Of a stretch of 64,000 nucleotides of DNA, positions 39,301 to 44,689 are shown piece by piece; position 1 is the first letter of the stretch, and each line of letters begins with the position of its first letter. The DNA is taken from the NCBI GenBank assembly GCA_026122225.1, contig JANEZZ010001909.1, forward strand, positions 372,001-436,000, written 5' to 3'. The notes beneath the pieces are model-generated. The model was not told the origin of the DNA and made no database searches. It saw only the letters and a program-made list of their open reading frames with translations. A program made the translations under genes and the position numbers. Origin of the DNA: Heloderma charlesbogerti (Eukaryota; Chordata; Lepidosauria; Squamata; Helodermatidae).

Positions 39301-39496
39301 ACCCCAACTCTCTCCAGCGCCCCCGTGTGTGGGTGCGTAAGAACTGCAGGCGCTCTACTCTGCGCCCCCAGCCACCATCAGCCGCAGGTGGACGGAGGGG
39401 CTGTCCAGCGTGGGGGCCCCAAACACTCAAACACATAATCAAATCAAAATAAATCTGGGGCTCACCGTTCGGGCTGCGCTCTCGGCAGCCGTCCAT
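2539..39496 (-). CDS. EML3: EML3: echinoderm microtubule-associated protein-like 3, 24 coding exons
   Basis: EML proteins bind microtubules and take part in mitotic spindle organisation. The modelled protein is about 1009 residues: start codon and first ten residues (MDG...), a short coiled coil (about residues 30-70, heptads around RLRSQEEELTLVKSALADAL), a long Ser/Pro/Glu-rich linker (about 72-335) with a GTQTE motif, the HELP region (KMFLRGRPITMYIPS, then LDWVYGYRGRDCR; about 344-435), then tandem atypical WD repeats to the C terminus. Key landmarks are HTDCVRCLAVHPD, HIWDS, SVWDC, GHTDELWGL, GHSSFITHLDWS and ASIFQWRVL-like TSIFQWRVL near the end. All exon junctions are GT-AG and phases join without a stop. 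Human EML3 is about 896 residues, so the linker is longer here. EML3 rather than EML1/2/4 is favoured by the short acidic N terminus, the NYNLEG segment before HELP, the WRVLGG end and the B3GAT3-GANAB neighbours. The only weak piece is the 61-bp exon at 29336-29396. Confidence 0.95.
2797..3116 (+). mobile_element. hAT-type MITE (CAGGGGTG family)
   Basis: Starts CAGGGGTGTTGAAC and ends CACCCATG, imperfect terminal inverted repeats. Flanks CTTTACAG and CTTTAAGC look like a decayed 8-bp target duplication. No coding sequence. Confidence 0.75.
3406..3536 (-). CDS. EML3: EML3 exon 23
   Basis: 131 bp. It encodes VWPDGSDGTDINSLCRSHHE and VVAVADDFCKVHLFQYPCAK, the penultimate WD blade shared by all EMLs. 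Acceptor CTGCAG, donor GTATAA. Confidence 0.97.
3680..3778 (-). CDS. EML3: EML3 exon 22
   Basis: 99 bp. It encodes DVAGGCKLLRNRFENRDREW followed by ASYTCVLGFHVFG. Splits a Gly codon with the next exon. Acceptor TTTGCAG, donor GTGAGT. Confidence 0.97.
4175..4262 (-). CDS. EML3: EML3 exon 21
   Basis: 88 bp. It encodes GHSSFITHLDWSKDGKFIMS and NSGDYEILYW, one of the most conserved EML blades. Donor GTAAGT. Confidence 0.97.
4690..4787 (-). CDS. EML3: EML3 exon 20
   Basis: 98 bp. It encodes DGEFLAIGSHDNFIYIYSVE then ESEHKYTRFGRCT, directly continuous with the RYSP end of the previous exon. Donor GTGAGC, acceptor TTGCCAG. Confidence 0.97.
5215..5285. repeat. Fragment of foldback repeat (GGTGCCACAAGACT family)
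   Basis: Shares AAAAGCTTATGTC and TTTAAGGTGCCACAAGACT with the longer copy at 35765-35955. Confidence 0.6.
5426..5564. mobile_element. Palindromic hairpin MITE
   Basis: About 139 bp. The two arms (AATCCTATGCATGTTTAGAC and its complement, then AAAAAGTCCTCCAACT and complement) pair over nearly the whole length around CAGCCAGC-ATGGCTGGCTG. Related copies are at 17795, 30138, 51541 and 54088. Confidence 0.8.
5900..5988 (-). CDS. EML3: EML3 exon 19
   Basis: 89 bp. It encodes WVVLDTETQQVLSGYMDGNE followed by QLSVVRYSP. Acceptor TCACAG, donor GTTAGG. Confidence 0.95.
6319..6386 (-). CDS. EML3: EML3 exon 18
   Basis: 68 bp. It encodes ETGLCADFHPSGKVVTVGLS then TG, ending in a split Arg codon. Donor GTAACT, acceptor TCTCTAG. 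Confidence 0.95.
6757..6942 (-). repeat. tRNA-derived SINE
   Basis: Complement of the copy at 7086: AGGAAGCTGCCTTATACTGA at one end, GAACCTGGGACCTTCGG (B box region) and CTCTGAGCTAGGCCA (A box region) at the other. Confidence 0.8.
7086..7267 (+). repeat. tRNA-derived SINE, most complete copy
   Basis: Starts GAGGGGCTGTGGCTCAGTGG with A box, then GGTTCAATTCC as B box, an unrelated body, and the tail TATAAGGCAGCTTCCT. Not a functional tRNA gene: no acceptor stem closure. Confidence 0.85.
7388..7468. repeat. Short foldback repeat (ATGCATGTTTACTCAG family)
   Basis: GCATGTTTACTCAGAAGTAA ... TGCACCCTTA. Related copies at 49063-49160 and 51443-51540; its right end resembles the hairpin MITE ends. 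Confidence 0.55.
8268..8393. repeat. Foldback repeat (AACTCCCA/TCTGGAGGGCC family)
   Basis: Arms CTGGACTGCAACTCCCA and TGCTGCAGTCTAACA are imperfect complements. Member of the family most dense at 46-55 kb. Confidence 0.65.
8715..8846 (-). CDS. EML3: EML3 exon 17
   Basis: 132 bp in phase 0. It encodes GHTDELWGLGTHPSRDLFVT, CGYDRQLCMWDGGEHTLAWS and VTLE, a standard WD blade. Donor GTACCG, acceptor TTTGCAG. Confidence 0.97.
8941..9066 (-). CDS. EML3: EML3 exon 16
   Basis: 126 bp in phase 0. It encodes IPDQFGAVRTIAEGDDGELL, VGTTRNALLRGTLADGFRPI and IQ. The intron to exon 17 is only 94 bp. Donor GTAAGC. Confidence 0.97.
9545..9955 (+). repeat. CR1/L2-type LINE 3' end
   Basis: GAGGGCCTTTTCAGTGGTTG, a GCACCAGGTAAAGACC block and the tail GGTGGTATAGAAATGTACTA then AATAAAC repeats. 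Same family at 22115, 40280 and 52205. Exact clade not decided. Confidence 0.65.
10026..10181 (-). repeat. tRNA-derived SINE
   Basis: GGGGATTGAACCTCAG and CTACCACTGAGCCACAGCCC are the complement of the B and A boxes of the SINE at 7086. Confidence 0.8.
11042..11193 (-). CDS. EML3: EML3 exon 15
   Basis: 152 bp. It encodes TYQISKQTRAHEGSIFSLCL, CRDGSVLSGGGKDRRLVQWS and PSLTLLQEVE. The SGGGKDRRLVQW motif is diagnostic of EML proteins. Acceptor TTCCAG, donor GTAAGG. Confidence 0.97.
11699..12024 (+). mobile_element. hAT-type MITE (CAGGGGTG family) with target duplication
   Basis: Ends CAGGGGTGTGGAAC and GTTCAACATCCTTG. Flanking 8-mers ATCTGCTC and CTCTGCTC match at seven of eight positions, the duplication size of hAT transposases. 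Confidence 0.85.
12119..12382 (-). repeat. Two adjacent tRNA-derived SINE pieces
   Basis: 12119-12188 holds complement A/B boxes (GATTGAACCAGGAACC, CCCACTGAGCTGTGG). 12212-12382 resembles a second, decayed copy starting ACACTACCTTACACTGGCTC. Confidence 0.6.
12495..12633 (-). CDS. EML3: EML3 exon 14
   Basis: 139 bp. It encodes KYKKPKFIQCFVFDTNSDVL, TGDSEGNILTWARVAADIRT and LGKGAK plus a split Glu codon. Donor GTATGC, acceptor TTTCCAG. Confidence 0.97.
12939..13060 (+). repeat. Fragment resembling the CAGGGGTG hAT MITE
   Basis: CAGGGATGTGGAACCTCGGG resembles the 5' end of that family; the remainder diverges. Confidence 0.4.
13459..13593 (-). CDS. EML3: EML3 exon 13
   Basis: 135 bp in phase 0. 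It encodes STNESVLTVEFNPQDSSNII, TTGKSHVYFWTWNGNSLTKK and QGIFG. Donor GTGAGG, acceptor TTACAG. Confidence 0.97.
14084..14139. repeat. (GATA)n microsatellite
   Basis: About 14 uninterrupted GATA units in the EML3 intron downstream of exon 12. Confidence 0.95.
14227..14322 (-). CDS. EML3: EML3 exon 12
   Basis: 96 bp in phase 0. It encodes DEGAYLCVIDESNEHMLSVW then DCARGIKQAEIK. Donor GTGAGC, acceptor CTCCAG. A long tetranucleotide repeat begins about 90 bp into the intron beyond its donor. Confidence 0.97.
14402..14789 (+). mobile_element. hAT-type MITE (CAGTGGTGTA family), copy 1
   Basis: About 390 bp, alignable by eye to 15493-15887 and, in reverse, to 31731-32138. Ends are mutated (CGATGGTGTAG / ACTACCCCCTG). 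Confidence 0.7.
15493..15887 (+). mobile_element. hAT-type MITE (CAGTGGTGTA family), copy 2
   Basis: Ends CAGTGGTGTCATGG and ACCACTACACCACTG are inverted repeats of the hAT type. A (TG)n tract follows immediately. No coding sequence. Confidence 0.75.
16255..16326 (+). repeat. Partial copy of the CAGTGGTGTA MITE
   Basis: GGCTGTGACTGTCACAAAGG ... GCCACTACACTACTG matches the 3' part of 15493-15887. Confidence 0.55.
16754..16864 (-). CDS. EML3: EML3 exon 11
   Basis: 111 bp in phase 0. It encodes PLQPFVHIWDSSTLLTLQQI then GLGSFERGVGSLAFSTA. Donor GTGAGT, acceptor CTTGCAG. Confidence 0.95.
17296..17412. repeat. Foldback repeat (GGACTACAACTCCCAG family)
   Basis: CCAGATGTTTTGGACTACAA and AATTTGAAGTCCAAAATTTC arms around a CCACTGGCCAGCTTGCTGG core. 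Confidence 0.6.
17658..17727 (-). CDS. EML3: EML3 exon 10
   Basis: 70 bp. It completes the Cys codon of VRC and encodes LAVHPDRVRVASGQMAGVDK then DGK. Donor GTAAAC, acceptor TTCCAG. Confidence 0.95.
17795..17878. repeat. Half copy of hairpin MITE
   Basis: GGGAATGCTGGGAGCTCTAG then GACTTTTTTCTGTCTAAGC and ATAGGATTGCACTCTTA match the right arm of 5426-5564. Confidence 0.65.
18095..18400 (+). repeat. Dispersed repeat, inverted relative to 29560-29865
   Basis: Shares, in opposite orientation, blocks such as CTTGCTCTGGCCCAG and CTGCTCCCTGGCTCTCTGCC with 29560-29865. Element class unknown. Confidence 0.6.
18649..18798 (-). CDS. EML3: EML3 exon 9 (second half of HELP)
   Basis: 150 bp. It encodes YGYRGRDCRSNLYVLASGEL, VYFIACVVVLYHVQRRTQRH and YLRHTDCVR. 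GYRGRDCR and VYFIA are hallmarks of the HELP/first-blade junction in EMLs. Donor GTGAGT, acceptor ATCCAG. Confidence 0.97.
18985..19220 (+). repeat. SINE (CCTCACAGGGTTGTTGTGAG family) with internal (TG)n
   Basis: GGGTTCTAATCCCTGCTCAG (B box-like), TCTCAGCCTAACCTACCTCA and GGTTGTTGTGAGGATAAAA. Related copies at 23345, 28235 and 43670. Confidence 0.75.
19390..19513 (-). CDS. EML3: EML3 exon 8 (first half of HELP), tandem NAGNAG acceptor
   Basis: 124 bp if the upstream acceptor is used. It encodes EGQSTKMFLRGRPITMYIPS then a segment ending KLQLDWV. The acceptor reads TTTAGAAG, a NAGNAG: use of the second AG (exon start 19510) would drop one Glu without a frameshift. The Glu is kept in human EML3 as I recall it (NLEG), so 19513 is preferred. 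Confidence 0.93.
19672..20427 (+). mobile_element. hAT-type MITE split by an inserted LINE tail
   Basis: The outer parts (19672-19790 and about 20185-20427) match the CAGGGGTG family, starting CAGGGGAGCAGAAC and ending GTTCAACACTCCTG. The middle, about 19795-20100, looks like a minus-strand LINE 3' end (complement of GGCATACAAATAAAT tail). Confidence 0.65.
20744..20779 (-). CDS. EML3: EML3 exon 7, 36-bp small exon
   Basis: It encodes LWSSRRGNYNL with split codons at both ends. Acceptor CTCTGCAG, donor GTGAGG. The SRRxNYNLEG string is the EML3 segment just upstream of HELP, which makes this short exon credible. Confidence 0.88.
   Translation of the reverse strand, partial: GCGAVDVGIIT
21346..21399. 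repeat. (TA)n and (TG)n microsatellite
   Basis: About 14 TA units followed after a short gap by nine TG units. Confidence 0.9.
21825..21853 (-). CDS. EML3: EML3 exon 6, 29-bp microexon
   Basis: The minus strand has CTCCTTGCAG, 29 coding bases, then GTGAGC. It converts the phase of exon 5 into the phase needed by exon 7; without it exon 5 joined to exon 7 hits a stop. It encodes RNKDPSLSP between SSSLEN and GLWSSRR. Human EML3, as I recall it, has a similar KDPLSSPG string here. Confidence 0.85.
22115..22385 (+). repeat. CR1/L2-type LINE 3' end
   Basis: CTTCTCAGTGGTGGCACT, CAACACCAGGCAAAAAC and AAACTGCTCTGGAAATGCC correspond to the copy at 9545. Confidence 0.6.
22981..23088 (-). CDS. EML3: EML3 exon 5
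   Basis: 108 bp. It encodes LRRNSSSDKPSRTKQQLSKK then AASSANLLNRSSSLE, a basic Ser-rich stretch matching the RRNSSS...KLSRKAISSANLL part of EML3. Acceptor TTTCCAG, donor GTGAGA. Confidence 0.92.
23345..23512 (+). repeat. SINE (CCTCACAGGGTTGTTG family)
   Basis: CAGATTCAAATCTTGGCATG, CTGCCTCACAGGGTTGTTG and the AATAAAATGGGTGGG tail. Confidence 0.7.
23513..23833 (-). mobile_element. hAT-type MITE (CAGGGGTG family)
   Basis: Reverse-oriented copy: GGGCCAAATTCCATTTCAGA near one end and GTTCAACACCCCTAA at the other. Confidence 0.7.
24477..24570 (+). repeat. tRNA-derived SINE, 5' part
   Basis: GGCATAGCTCAGTGGTAGAG A box followed by CATGCAAAAGGTCCCAGAGC and TTTCCAGGTAGGACCGGG. Confidence 0.7.
24595..24840. 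repeat. Two foldback repeats
   Basis: 24595-24690 and 24745-24840 each carry ACAACTCCCA and GGGAGTTGTAGT arms around CCTTGGCCATGCTGGC-like cores. Confidence 0.7.
24841..27212. other. EML3 intron 4 sequence
   Basis: Apart from the foldback repeat above, a second at 25660-25745, a MITE end at 26480-26525 and LINE-like tails at 25495-25625 and 26975-27150 (TTTTTAGATTGTAA, AAAATACTT), nothing is recognised. Confidence 0.5.
25277..25412. repeat. Foldback repeat
   Basis: CCAGATGAGTTGGACTGCAA and TGCAGTCCAATGCATCTGGA are near-perfect complements around a CATTCCCAGCCAGCATGGCC core. Confidence 0.75.
27213..27794 (-). CDS. EML3: EML3 exon 4, large linker exon
   Basis: About 582 bp, low-complexity Ser/Pro/Glu-rich. 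It contains SRVSVGTQTEES, LSNGQLNQTAESS, SGQETPSPEPLSEGSSSSSA and ends MTSKKEL. The GTQTE motif is shared with human EML3. The donor GTGAGT is clear. The 5' edge is less certain: acceptor TTTGCAG (exon start 27794) or CACACAG (exon start 27778); both keep this frame but need different incoming phases. This exon explains the greater length compared with the human protein. Confidence 0.85.
27889..27913. repeat. (AAAAT)n simple repeat
   Basis: About five AAAAT units. Confidence 0.85.
28235..28455 (+). repeat. SINE (GAGTTGTTGCGAGGA family)
   Basis: CTGGGTTCAAGTCCCCACCT, TCTCAGCCTAACCTACCTGA, GTTGTTGCGAGGACAAAAAC and a TAATAAATAAAC tail. Confidence 0.75.
28462..28543. repeat. Foldback repeat fragment
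   Basis: CATTGGCCATGCTGGCTGGG, GGGAGTTGTAGTCCC and AACCCAGGTTGGGGAAC. Confidence 0.65.
29336..29396 (-). CDS. EML3: EML3 candidate exon 3 (61 bp), tentative
   Basis: Exon 2 ends in phase 1 but exon 4 offers only acceptors needing phase 2 or 0, so something should lie between. This 61-bp open stretch, with acceptor ATATCCAG and donor GTATAC, changes phase 1 to phase 2 and rescues the frame into 27794. In that frame it reads VPRPRRRRSSGHSPCPLLLG. Another frame (AKTKEKEEQRPLALPSPSGQ) looks more protein-like but needs phase 2 in and phase 0 out. Treat as a hypothesis. Confidence 0.4.
29560..29865 (-). repeat. Dispersed repeat, inverted copy of 18095-18400
   Basis: See 18095-18400. Apparent open frames through it on the plus strand arise from its GC-rich, Leu-coding composition. 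Confidence 0.6.
29894..30076 (-). CDS. EML3: EML3 exon 2, N-terminal coiled coil
   Basis: 183 bp. It encodes ENLLESNSVLHHPHWLSDFD then SRLRSQEEELTLVKSALADA and LRRLSFYDRQIPLLRQQLLE. The heptad pattern matches the trimerisation coil at the start of EML proteins (RLRVQEQEMELVKAALAEAL in human EML3, from memory). Acceptor TTGCTAG, donor GTGAGG. Confidence 0.95.
30138..30245. mobile_element. Palindromic hairpin MITE
   Basis: GATGCATGTTTAGTCAGAAA and AAAGTCCTACAACTCCCAG pair with GGGGAATGCTGAAAGATGTA-GGACTT on the far arm; the outer right arm is lost. Confidence 0.7.
30566..30762 (-). mobile_element. hAT-type MITE, short version, with target duplication
   Basis: CAGGTGTGGGGAAC ... GTTCCCTACCCCTG inverted ends. 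Flanks CCCTATAT and CCCTATTA share CCCTAT. Confidence 0.75.
31731..32138 (-). mobile_element. hAT-type MITE (CAGTGGTGTA family), copy 3
   Basis: Begins CAGTGGTGTAGCAG and ends ACTCCACTG, with flanks CCCATGAC and GTCATGAC. Body is the complement of 15493-15887. Confidence 0.75.
32190..32348 (+). repeat. Dispersed repeat (GATGAAGAGTT family)
   Basis: Second copy of the element at 1628-1785 (CCATCCCCTGCTTTTTGTAT, AGATGAAGAGTTCTGG). Confidence 0.65.
35765..35955. repeat. Foldback repeat (GGTCTTGTGGCACC family)
   Basis: GTCTTGTGGCACCTTAAAG with GGTGCTACAAGACTCC, GGCATAAGC with ACTTATGCC, and CACTGTCCA with TGGACAGTG form nested complementary arms, so the element could fold into one long hairpin. 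Confidence 0.75.
36780..36960 (-). repeat. MIR/CORE-SINE-like fragment
   Basis: AGGCCTGCATTATTATCTC, TGTTGCAGACCAAGAG and GATTTGAACTGGAGACTTCC with GCTACTGTGCTAACC resemble a reversed tRNA-headed MIR. Decayed. Confidence 0.5.
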
Positions 39497-39760
39497 AGTG
39501 GCCGAGCAGCGGCGCGCCTCGTTTCCATGCGCTCTTCGCTGGCGATCGCGCTCCTCTCCGCTCCTTCTGGCTGACAGGGCAGGGGATGGAGAAGCCAGAA
39601 AGGTCCCGGGGATTTGGAGGAGGAGGAGGCGGCAGCAGCGCCCGCCCTGTTCAGATCGTGCTGCCGGGGCCGGGCTCCCCCCACCCCCAGGAAGCAAAGA
39701 GGCGGTATGTCATTTCCCTTGCAGAGGGGAGGAAAGAAAGAAAAAAAGAGGATTGCATCG
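39150..39760 (-). promoter_or_regulatory. EML3: EML3 CpG-island promoter and 5' UTR
   Basis: This stretch surrounds exon 1 and is much richer in CpG and G+C than its flanks, with GC-box-like CCGCCC near 39640. The start site is inferred at about 39600-39700; no TATA box is evident. A long open frame on the opposite strand here is a by-product of the base composition. Confidence 0.7.
39466..39496 (-). CDS. EML3: EML3 exon 1 (start codon)
   Basis: It encodes MDGCRERSPN plus the first base of a Gly codon completed by exon 2. Kozak context is strong (A at -3, G at +4). The frame stays open upstream but contains no earlier ATG. MDG matches the human start. Donor GTGAGC. The 5' UTR probably runs to about 39690. 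Confidence 0.93.
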
Positions 39761-40279
39761 CGTTGCGTTCGCCTGTGTGCGTGTTTTTAAAAAGTTAGTT
39801 CTCCAACCACCGGGCCGTGCCCAGAGTAAGGAACTGGAAAGGGAGGACAATGGAAGGATGGATCCGGGGCTCAGCTGGACCAGGTTTCGGGGGTCCGATA
39901 GAGTAGGGTGGAGATTTCTGCGGCGGGTTCCCCAAACTGAGCGAGGAGTTGGGAAGTCCTCCAAATGGACTGGACTACAACTTCCAGCATCCCCCAACGC
40001 ATCTGGAGGGCGCCAGTTTGGTGAAGGCTGCCCTAAACTGCTGGATCGGATTAAAGGTCTGTCCATTTAGGCTAGCAGCATTCTGTTTCGCACAGGGGTG
40101 CAGGACCACCGTGAGTCCCCCAAGTGACTACCCAGAGAGTAACAAGCGATGAGCAAACTCCGTTTTATTCCTGTCGTCATGATGGTGCTATGATTTAAGG
40201 GAGTTTAAAATGCAAAACTGCACACGCTCAGACTATTATTATTTATATAGGGGTTGGACCTATCCATACACTATGTTCA

Positions 40280-41075
40280 ACATCTAAGGCCCTCTTCCAG
40301 GTACCTCTTCCGAGGGAGGCTTGGAAGGCAGTAATAAAGGAGAGGGCCTTCTCGGTGGTGGCCAACCAGTTCTGGAAAGATCTCCCCGACCAGACCCGCC
40401 TGGCGCCAACATTGTTATCTTATTGGCACCAGGTAACGGTTAAGGCCTTCCTCTTCTCTCAGGCATATGCAGCATATGATGAGGTTTTAATTAGGTCCTG
40501 GATTTTTCTTGTTTAAAATTGTTTTAGGTATGTGTAGCTCTCTCTCTGTGCTGTCTGTTTATATGTTTGTATGTAAATGGTTTTATAATGTATTTTTAAG
40601 GGTTGGAGGGAGTCTGGGAGGGGGCATAGGATAATTTCAATTCCTGGATCCGAGATCGGAGACAGTACTCTGACTGCGGATCCAGGAATCTGTGTTCCCT
40701 GCCCCTCCCCCTTCCTCTTGCAGCCAACGTGGAGAGAACTGCACTGGCGACCTTGGAGAGTGGGTAAAGGGGGCATGCCAGGGGGAGAGGACTGAGGAAG
40801 CTGGGATATGATGTATCTCAAGGCCTCCCCAGCCCTCTTCCCTCCCCTCAGCTAGACCGGCAAAAAAGCCCGTCTAGCCAAAATACAGAGCGGGAGGAGC
40901 GCAGAGGCGAAGATTGCCTCTGCTGCTCCTCCTGCTGTGCATAGGATGCCCATAATCTTCCAAGTTTGGAGGCTTACGGGCATCGCCATAGGATTGCACT
41001 CTTAATCTTTGTAAACCGTTCAGAGAGCTTTGGCTATTGGGCTGTATAGAAATGTAATAAATGAAATAAATGAAC
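40280..41075 (+). repeat. CR1/L2-type LINE 3' end split by a further insertion
   Basis: 40280-40603 and about 41003-41075 are contiguous in other copies (GAGGGCCTTCTCGGTGGTGG, then GAGAGCTTTGGCTATTGGGC and GTAATAAATG tail). The 400 bp between ends in CATAGGATTGCACTCTTA like the hairpin MITE ends. Confidence 0.65.
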
Positions 41076-41445
41076 GAAAACAGTTTTGTTGTTATTTTTC
41101 TAACATTTCAGGAAGATTGTAAAGCATGGAATGGTGGTGGCGAGGCAGAGGGGCAAAAAGAAATGCGAGTTGTGTGCTTCACAATTGAAGTAATAATGAG
41201 GCTATCTAAAGGGCCCCCCTGTAAAACCATTAAGCCCAGAGTTTAAAATTACCTAGCTGCACCGCTGGTTTCTCACAGTGGCCAACCAGACGCTTTGTTA
41301 AGAACACAAGCAGCCCTGCCTTGCCGTTTGCCTTCCTGCCCCTGGCAACTGGTAGAGGTAGATTGCTACTTGACATGGAGGTTCCATTTAGCTGTAATGG
41401 TTCACAGCTGCCAATTGGCCTGCCCACTGTGTTTTTATCTAATAC

Positions 41446-41540
41446 AAGGGTATGGACCTCAGGCCTTTGGGCCAAATGCAGCCCTCCAGGGTTCTCCAGA
41501 AGGCCATGCCCCCTTTCCCCCAACCGCCAATCATTTGGTA
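41446..41540 (+). repeat. Fragment of CAGGGGTG hAT MITE
   Basis: GGACCTCAGGCCTTTGGGCC and AGCCCTCCAGGGTTCTCC match the 5' third of the family. Confidence 0.6.
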
Positions 41541-42883
41541 TTTATTATTTATAATTATAATTATTTCCCAGCTTGTGTGTGTATCTGTCTGTCAGCACCA
41601 TAGCGCCCAGACTGTGAAACCTAGATGCCTGAAACACGCCATACATATGAAGGGAACCGTAGAGGGTGCACGTCGGAGTTATTTTGCTTTTAAAACAAAT
41701 TATTTAAAATTAATTTAAATGAGTTCATGTGGTTGAGCCCTGCAGCAACATCTTCAGCCACTAGGGGAAGACTTCCCTAACCAGCACACAGCTTGCAACA
41801 GTCCCATACAGTTTGAAGCAGGGGAGGCTAGTAGACTGAGGGGCAGAATTATAGGCCTGCCCATTCTCCTCTGCTGCGGGGCAGGGCCCCCCTCAGGAAA
41901 ATGGACAGACCACTCCCTCAGGGGGCTATAAGGAAGCACCATGGCAGGGGGGGTGCTTAAGGGTGCCATCAGGTGTGGCTTCGCTCAGATAGGGCAGGCA
42001 CAACGTGTCTCTTTGTTTGCAGGCTTCACTTATCAAACTAAGGGCTATTCCAACCCATGGTCCATTTGCTAGTTTACAATATAACTGGCTCTCAGGCAGG
42101 AACCTCCGTGGCCTGAAATGTCTTTCCTCTCATCCCTACGTGCCTCTGCGAGCACTCTGCGCATGCTCAAAACCACTCTCATCTTTGATTCGAGGAAAGA
42201 GCTCTGCTTTCAGAATTGGTTCCTGGCCCAGCGACTCTCAAAAGCAAGTCTGTGTACACTGAGGGGAAAGACTAAAGTTAGGAGATGGGGGGTCTAGCCA
42301 CTACTGTCTCCAGAGCTGCTATTCTGCCATGTATATTGTTGAACTTGACTCCTTTTACAGAACTAGAGATTAAATATAGGAGTACTGATTTCTCCCCCCA
42401 CCCCTGCAGCCACACCCCAACCTCCCAGAAAAACAAACCCCAGGTATTTTGACTCTGAACTTAAATCTACATGTATACGGCTCTACAGAGCCCAGAAAGC
42501 AATCAACTCCCCCAATCCCATAATGCAGGATTGACCCTCCATCACCTCTATCCTCAAATTAGGCCCCATTAAAAGAAGACCATTCACCATGCCTACACAT
42601 CATTCTTTGGCTTTAGCGCCTTTGCCAAACCCTAGAACACCAAGAACGAAGCTGAGAATTTCTTCTCCCCTTTGTTCTGCAGCTCGCTAGAGCTGGCGAC
42701 CTTCTCTTCTGGGGACAGAGCGCAGAACTGGAGAATCGTTTCATTCCCAAGTGGGTATTACAGAAGGAAGTCTGAGGGAAACGTTACGCGGATAAACAAT
42801 GTCTGTTTGGCTTTGGGCCTGGCCAGTGGTTGCAATTTTGCAGGCAGAGAAATCAAAAGTTGTTGTAGGATCTTCTCTCAAAG

Positions 42884-43173
42884 CAGGGGGGCAGAAACTC
42901 AGGCTTGGGGGCCAAATCTGGAGGCCCCGGATGGCCTCTTTCTGCCAACCACTGACCATTTGGTGGTTTCTCGGCTTTTGCGCAGTTTTTTCTGCATTCC
43001 AAAAGAATGATATGCCTCTCACAAGGCTTCGTTACTGGCATTAAGCGCTTTAAGCTAAAATATGCTGGTATTTTGGCACCACCCCATTTTCCTTCGGTCC
43101 TGCCCACCATTGGAATTCAGCCCCCTCAAGATCTTCTCCAGATTGGAATTTGGCACTCGGGCTGAACTCCCCT
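42884..43173 (+). mobile_element. hAT-type MITE (CAGGGGTG family)
   Basis: CAGGGGGGCAGAAACTCAGG at the start and GGGCTGAACTCCCCTG at the end; internal blocks TATGCCTCTC and ATATGCTGGTATTTTGG as in other copies. Confidence 0.75.
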
Positions 43174-43669
43174 GGGCTGGAAGGACAATAGTGGCCAATC
43201 AGATGGTCAGACCATGACTGCATCAAGTTAATGAGCAATGCATTAAGCTCCCGGAAACTGGTTCTTGACATGTTGGCTGTGGCTGTTACAATGCTGAAAA
43301 GGATTTGTGCAGAACTCAGCTGTGTCTGGAAGACACACCTTCTTCCCTGGAAGCCCTGATGTCCCGTCTCCCCTCCAAGAGGGCGTGGAAGCTGGGTGAA
43401 GTTCCGCAAAGATGAATGGAATTCCACATGGTCCAAAGTGTTGCAGGGCGCCGATAACAGGTGGCAGTGACACCAGCTTCTAGACAAAGGGTTAAACATG
43501 CCTAACCCACCCTATTTCATACTCCACTGAGAAAACCAGCTGGAGCAAACATAGCCATTCAGGATTGGATTCTGTGCCATTCTTGGGGTGGATTGTTGAC
43601 CCCATGTTCACAGGCAGGGCTGTGAGTGAAATGTACAGATGCTCAGAGGTAACTTTTTTATGATTACAT

Positions 43670-43885
43670 TTATATACTGCCTTTTTCCTTCCAATGAACC
43701 CAAGGTGGCTTACATGATCCTCCTCCTCCTCTCCGTTTTATCCTCACAACAGCCCTGTGAGGTAGGTTAGGCTGAGAGTCAGCGACTGGCCCAGTCACCC
43801 AGTGAGCTGCATGGCTGAGTGGGGACTAGAACCCAGGTCTCCCGAGTCCCAGTCCAAGCCTCTAACTACTACACCACACTGGGTC
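43670..43885 (-). repeat. SINE (CACAACAGCCCTGTGAGG family)
   Basis: Complement orientation: CTCACAACAGCCCTGTGAGG, TAGGTTAGGCTGAGAGTCAG, GGACTAGAACCCAGGTCTC and CTACTACACCACACTGG. Well preserved. Confidence 0.8.
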
Positions 43886-44324
43886 TCTGGGCAATGGTGG
43901 GTGCATCTGAGAAACTAATTTGGCTTTGATGCAATAAGGTGCACAGGGAAGATGCATCCCTAATGATTTCCCGCCGTCAACTCACAGGCCGAAGAAGCAG
44001 ATTTAGTTCTCAGGCTTGGCTGAAGATAAGCCAGAGTCAAAGCAAGGACAAGAGGAAACCCACCCAGGGCTGTGGGTATGCAGTGATTCCACAAGAATGC
44101 AGAATGTAACAGTGGGTGAATGCAGAATTAATTTTTCTAAGACTCCTGCCTTTCATTTTCTTTTTTAAACATGTTTCTGGCCCTCACAGTGGCAAAGCTA
44201 TGCGTGAAAGTACAGGGGCAATGCTTGCCAAAACATCAAAAGGCAGGAAGGTAAGCAGCATAACATTCATACTGGATGGGGCAGAGCTTGAGTACTGTCC
44301 CTAAGCTCTGTGCTCCTCCCCATG

Positions 44325-44593
44325 CCAACAAAAGCAGCACAGTGGCCCCACCTGTTTGCCCTGACCTCCGATCATGTGGTAGTTTCCCAGCTTTCAGGAA
44401 GTTTTTTCCCCATTCCCCACACTCCTTATCCGTAGTTACTGCCAGTAAGAGCTTTAAGCTAAAATGTGCTGGTATTTTCAGCCCTGCTCCTTTTGTCTTT
44501 GGCCCCACACACCACTGGGACATGCCCCCCTGCCCCCAGAGCTTCTCCGAAATGGAATTTGGCCTCAGGCTGAAAGAGGTTCCTCACCACTGC
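44325..44593 (+). mobile_element. hAT-type MITE, 3' part
   Basis: TGCCAGTAAGAGCTTTAAGC, TGGCCTCAGGCTGAAAGAGG and CCTCACCACTG. Confidence 0.65.
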
Positions 44594-44689
44594 CATGGGG
44601 GCAGCTGGACGCTGCAGAGGCCCGAGAAGGGGCGGTCAGCCAATCCTGATTTCCTGAGGCAGGCTCAGGTACAAAAGGCCCTCATGGAA

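Larger units (their letters stand above)
30077..39465. other. EML3 intron 1, about 9.4 kb
   Basis: Holds the repeats listed separately between 30138 and 38990. The remaining unique parts, chiefly 32350-35760 and 35960-38800, show microsatellites ((TG)n near 33852, (CA)n near 34749 and 38516) but no credible exon on either strand. Confidence 0.6.
39761..44324. other. Intergenic DNA between EML3 and B3GAT3, left part
   Basis: Foldback fragment at 39956-40032, LINE tail 40280-41075, MITE pieces at 41446 and 42884, SINE at 43670. No ROM1 or other coding exon recognised; no long conserved frame. Confidence 0.55.

Noticed and set aside
39498..40070. 190-residue open frame on the plus strand over the EML3 promoter
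   Set aside because: It is antisense to exon 1 in CpG-rich sequence, has no recognisable domain and runs into a foldback repeat. Stop codons are rare there because of composition.
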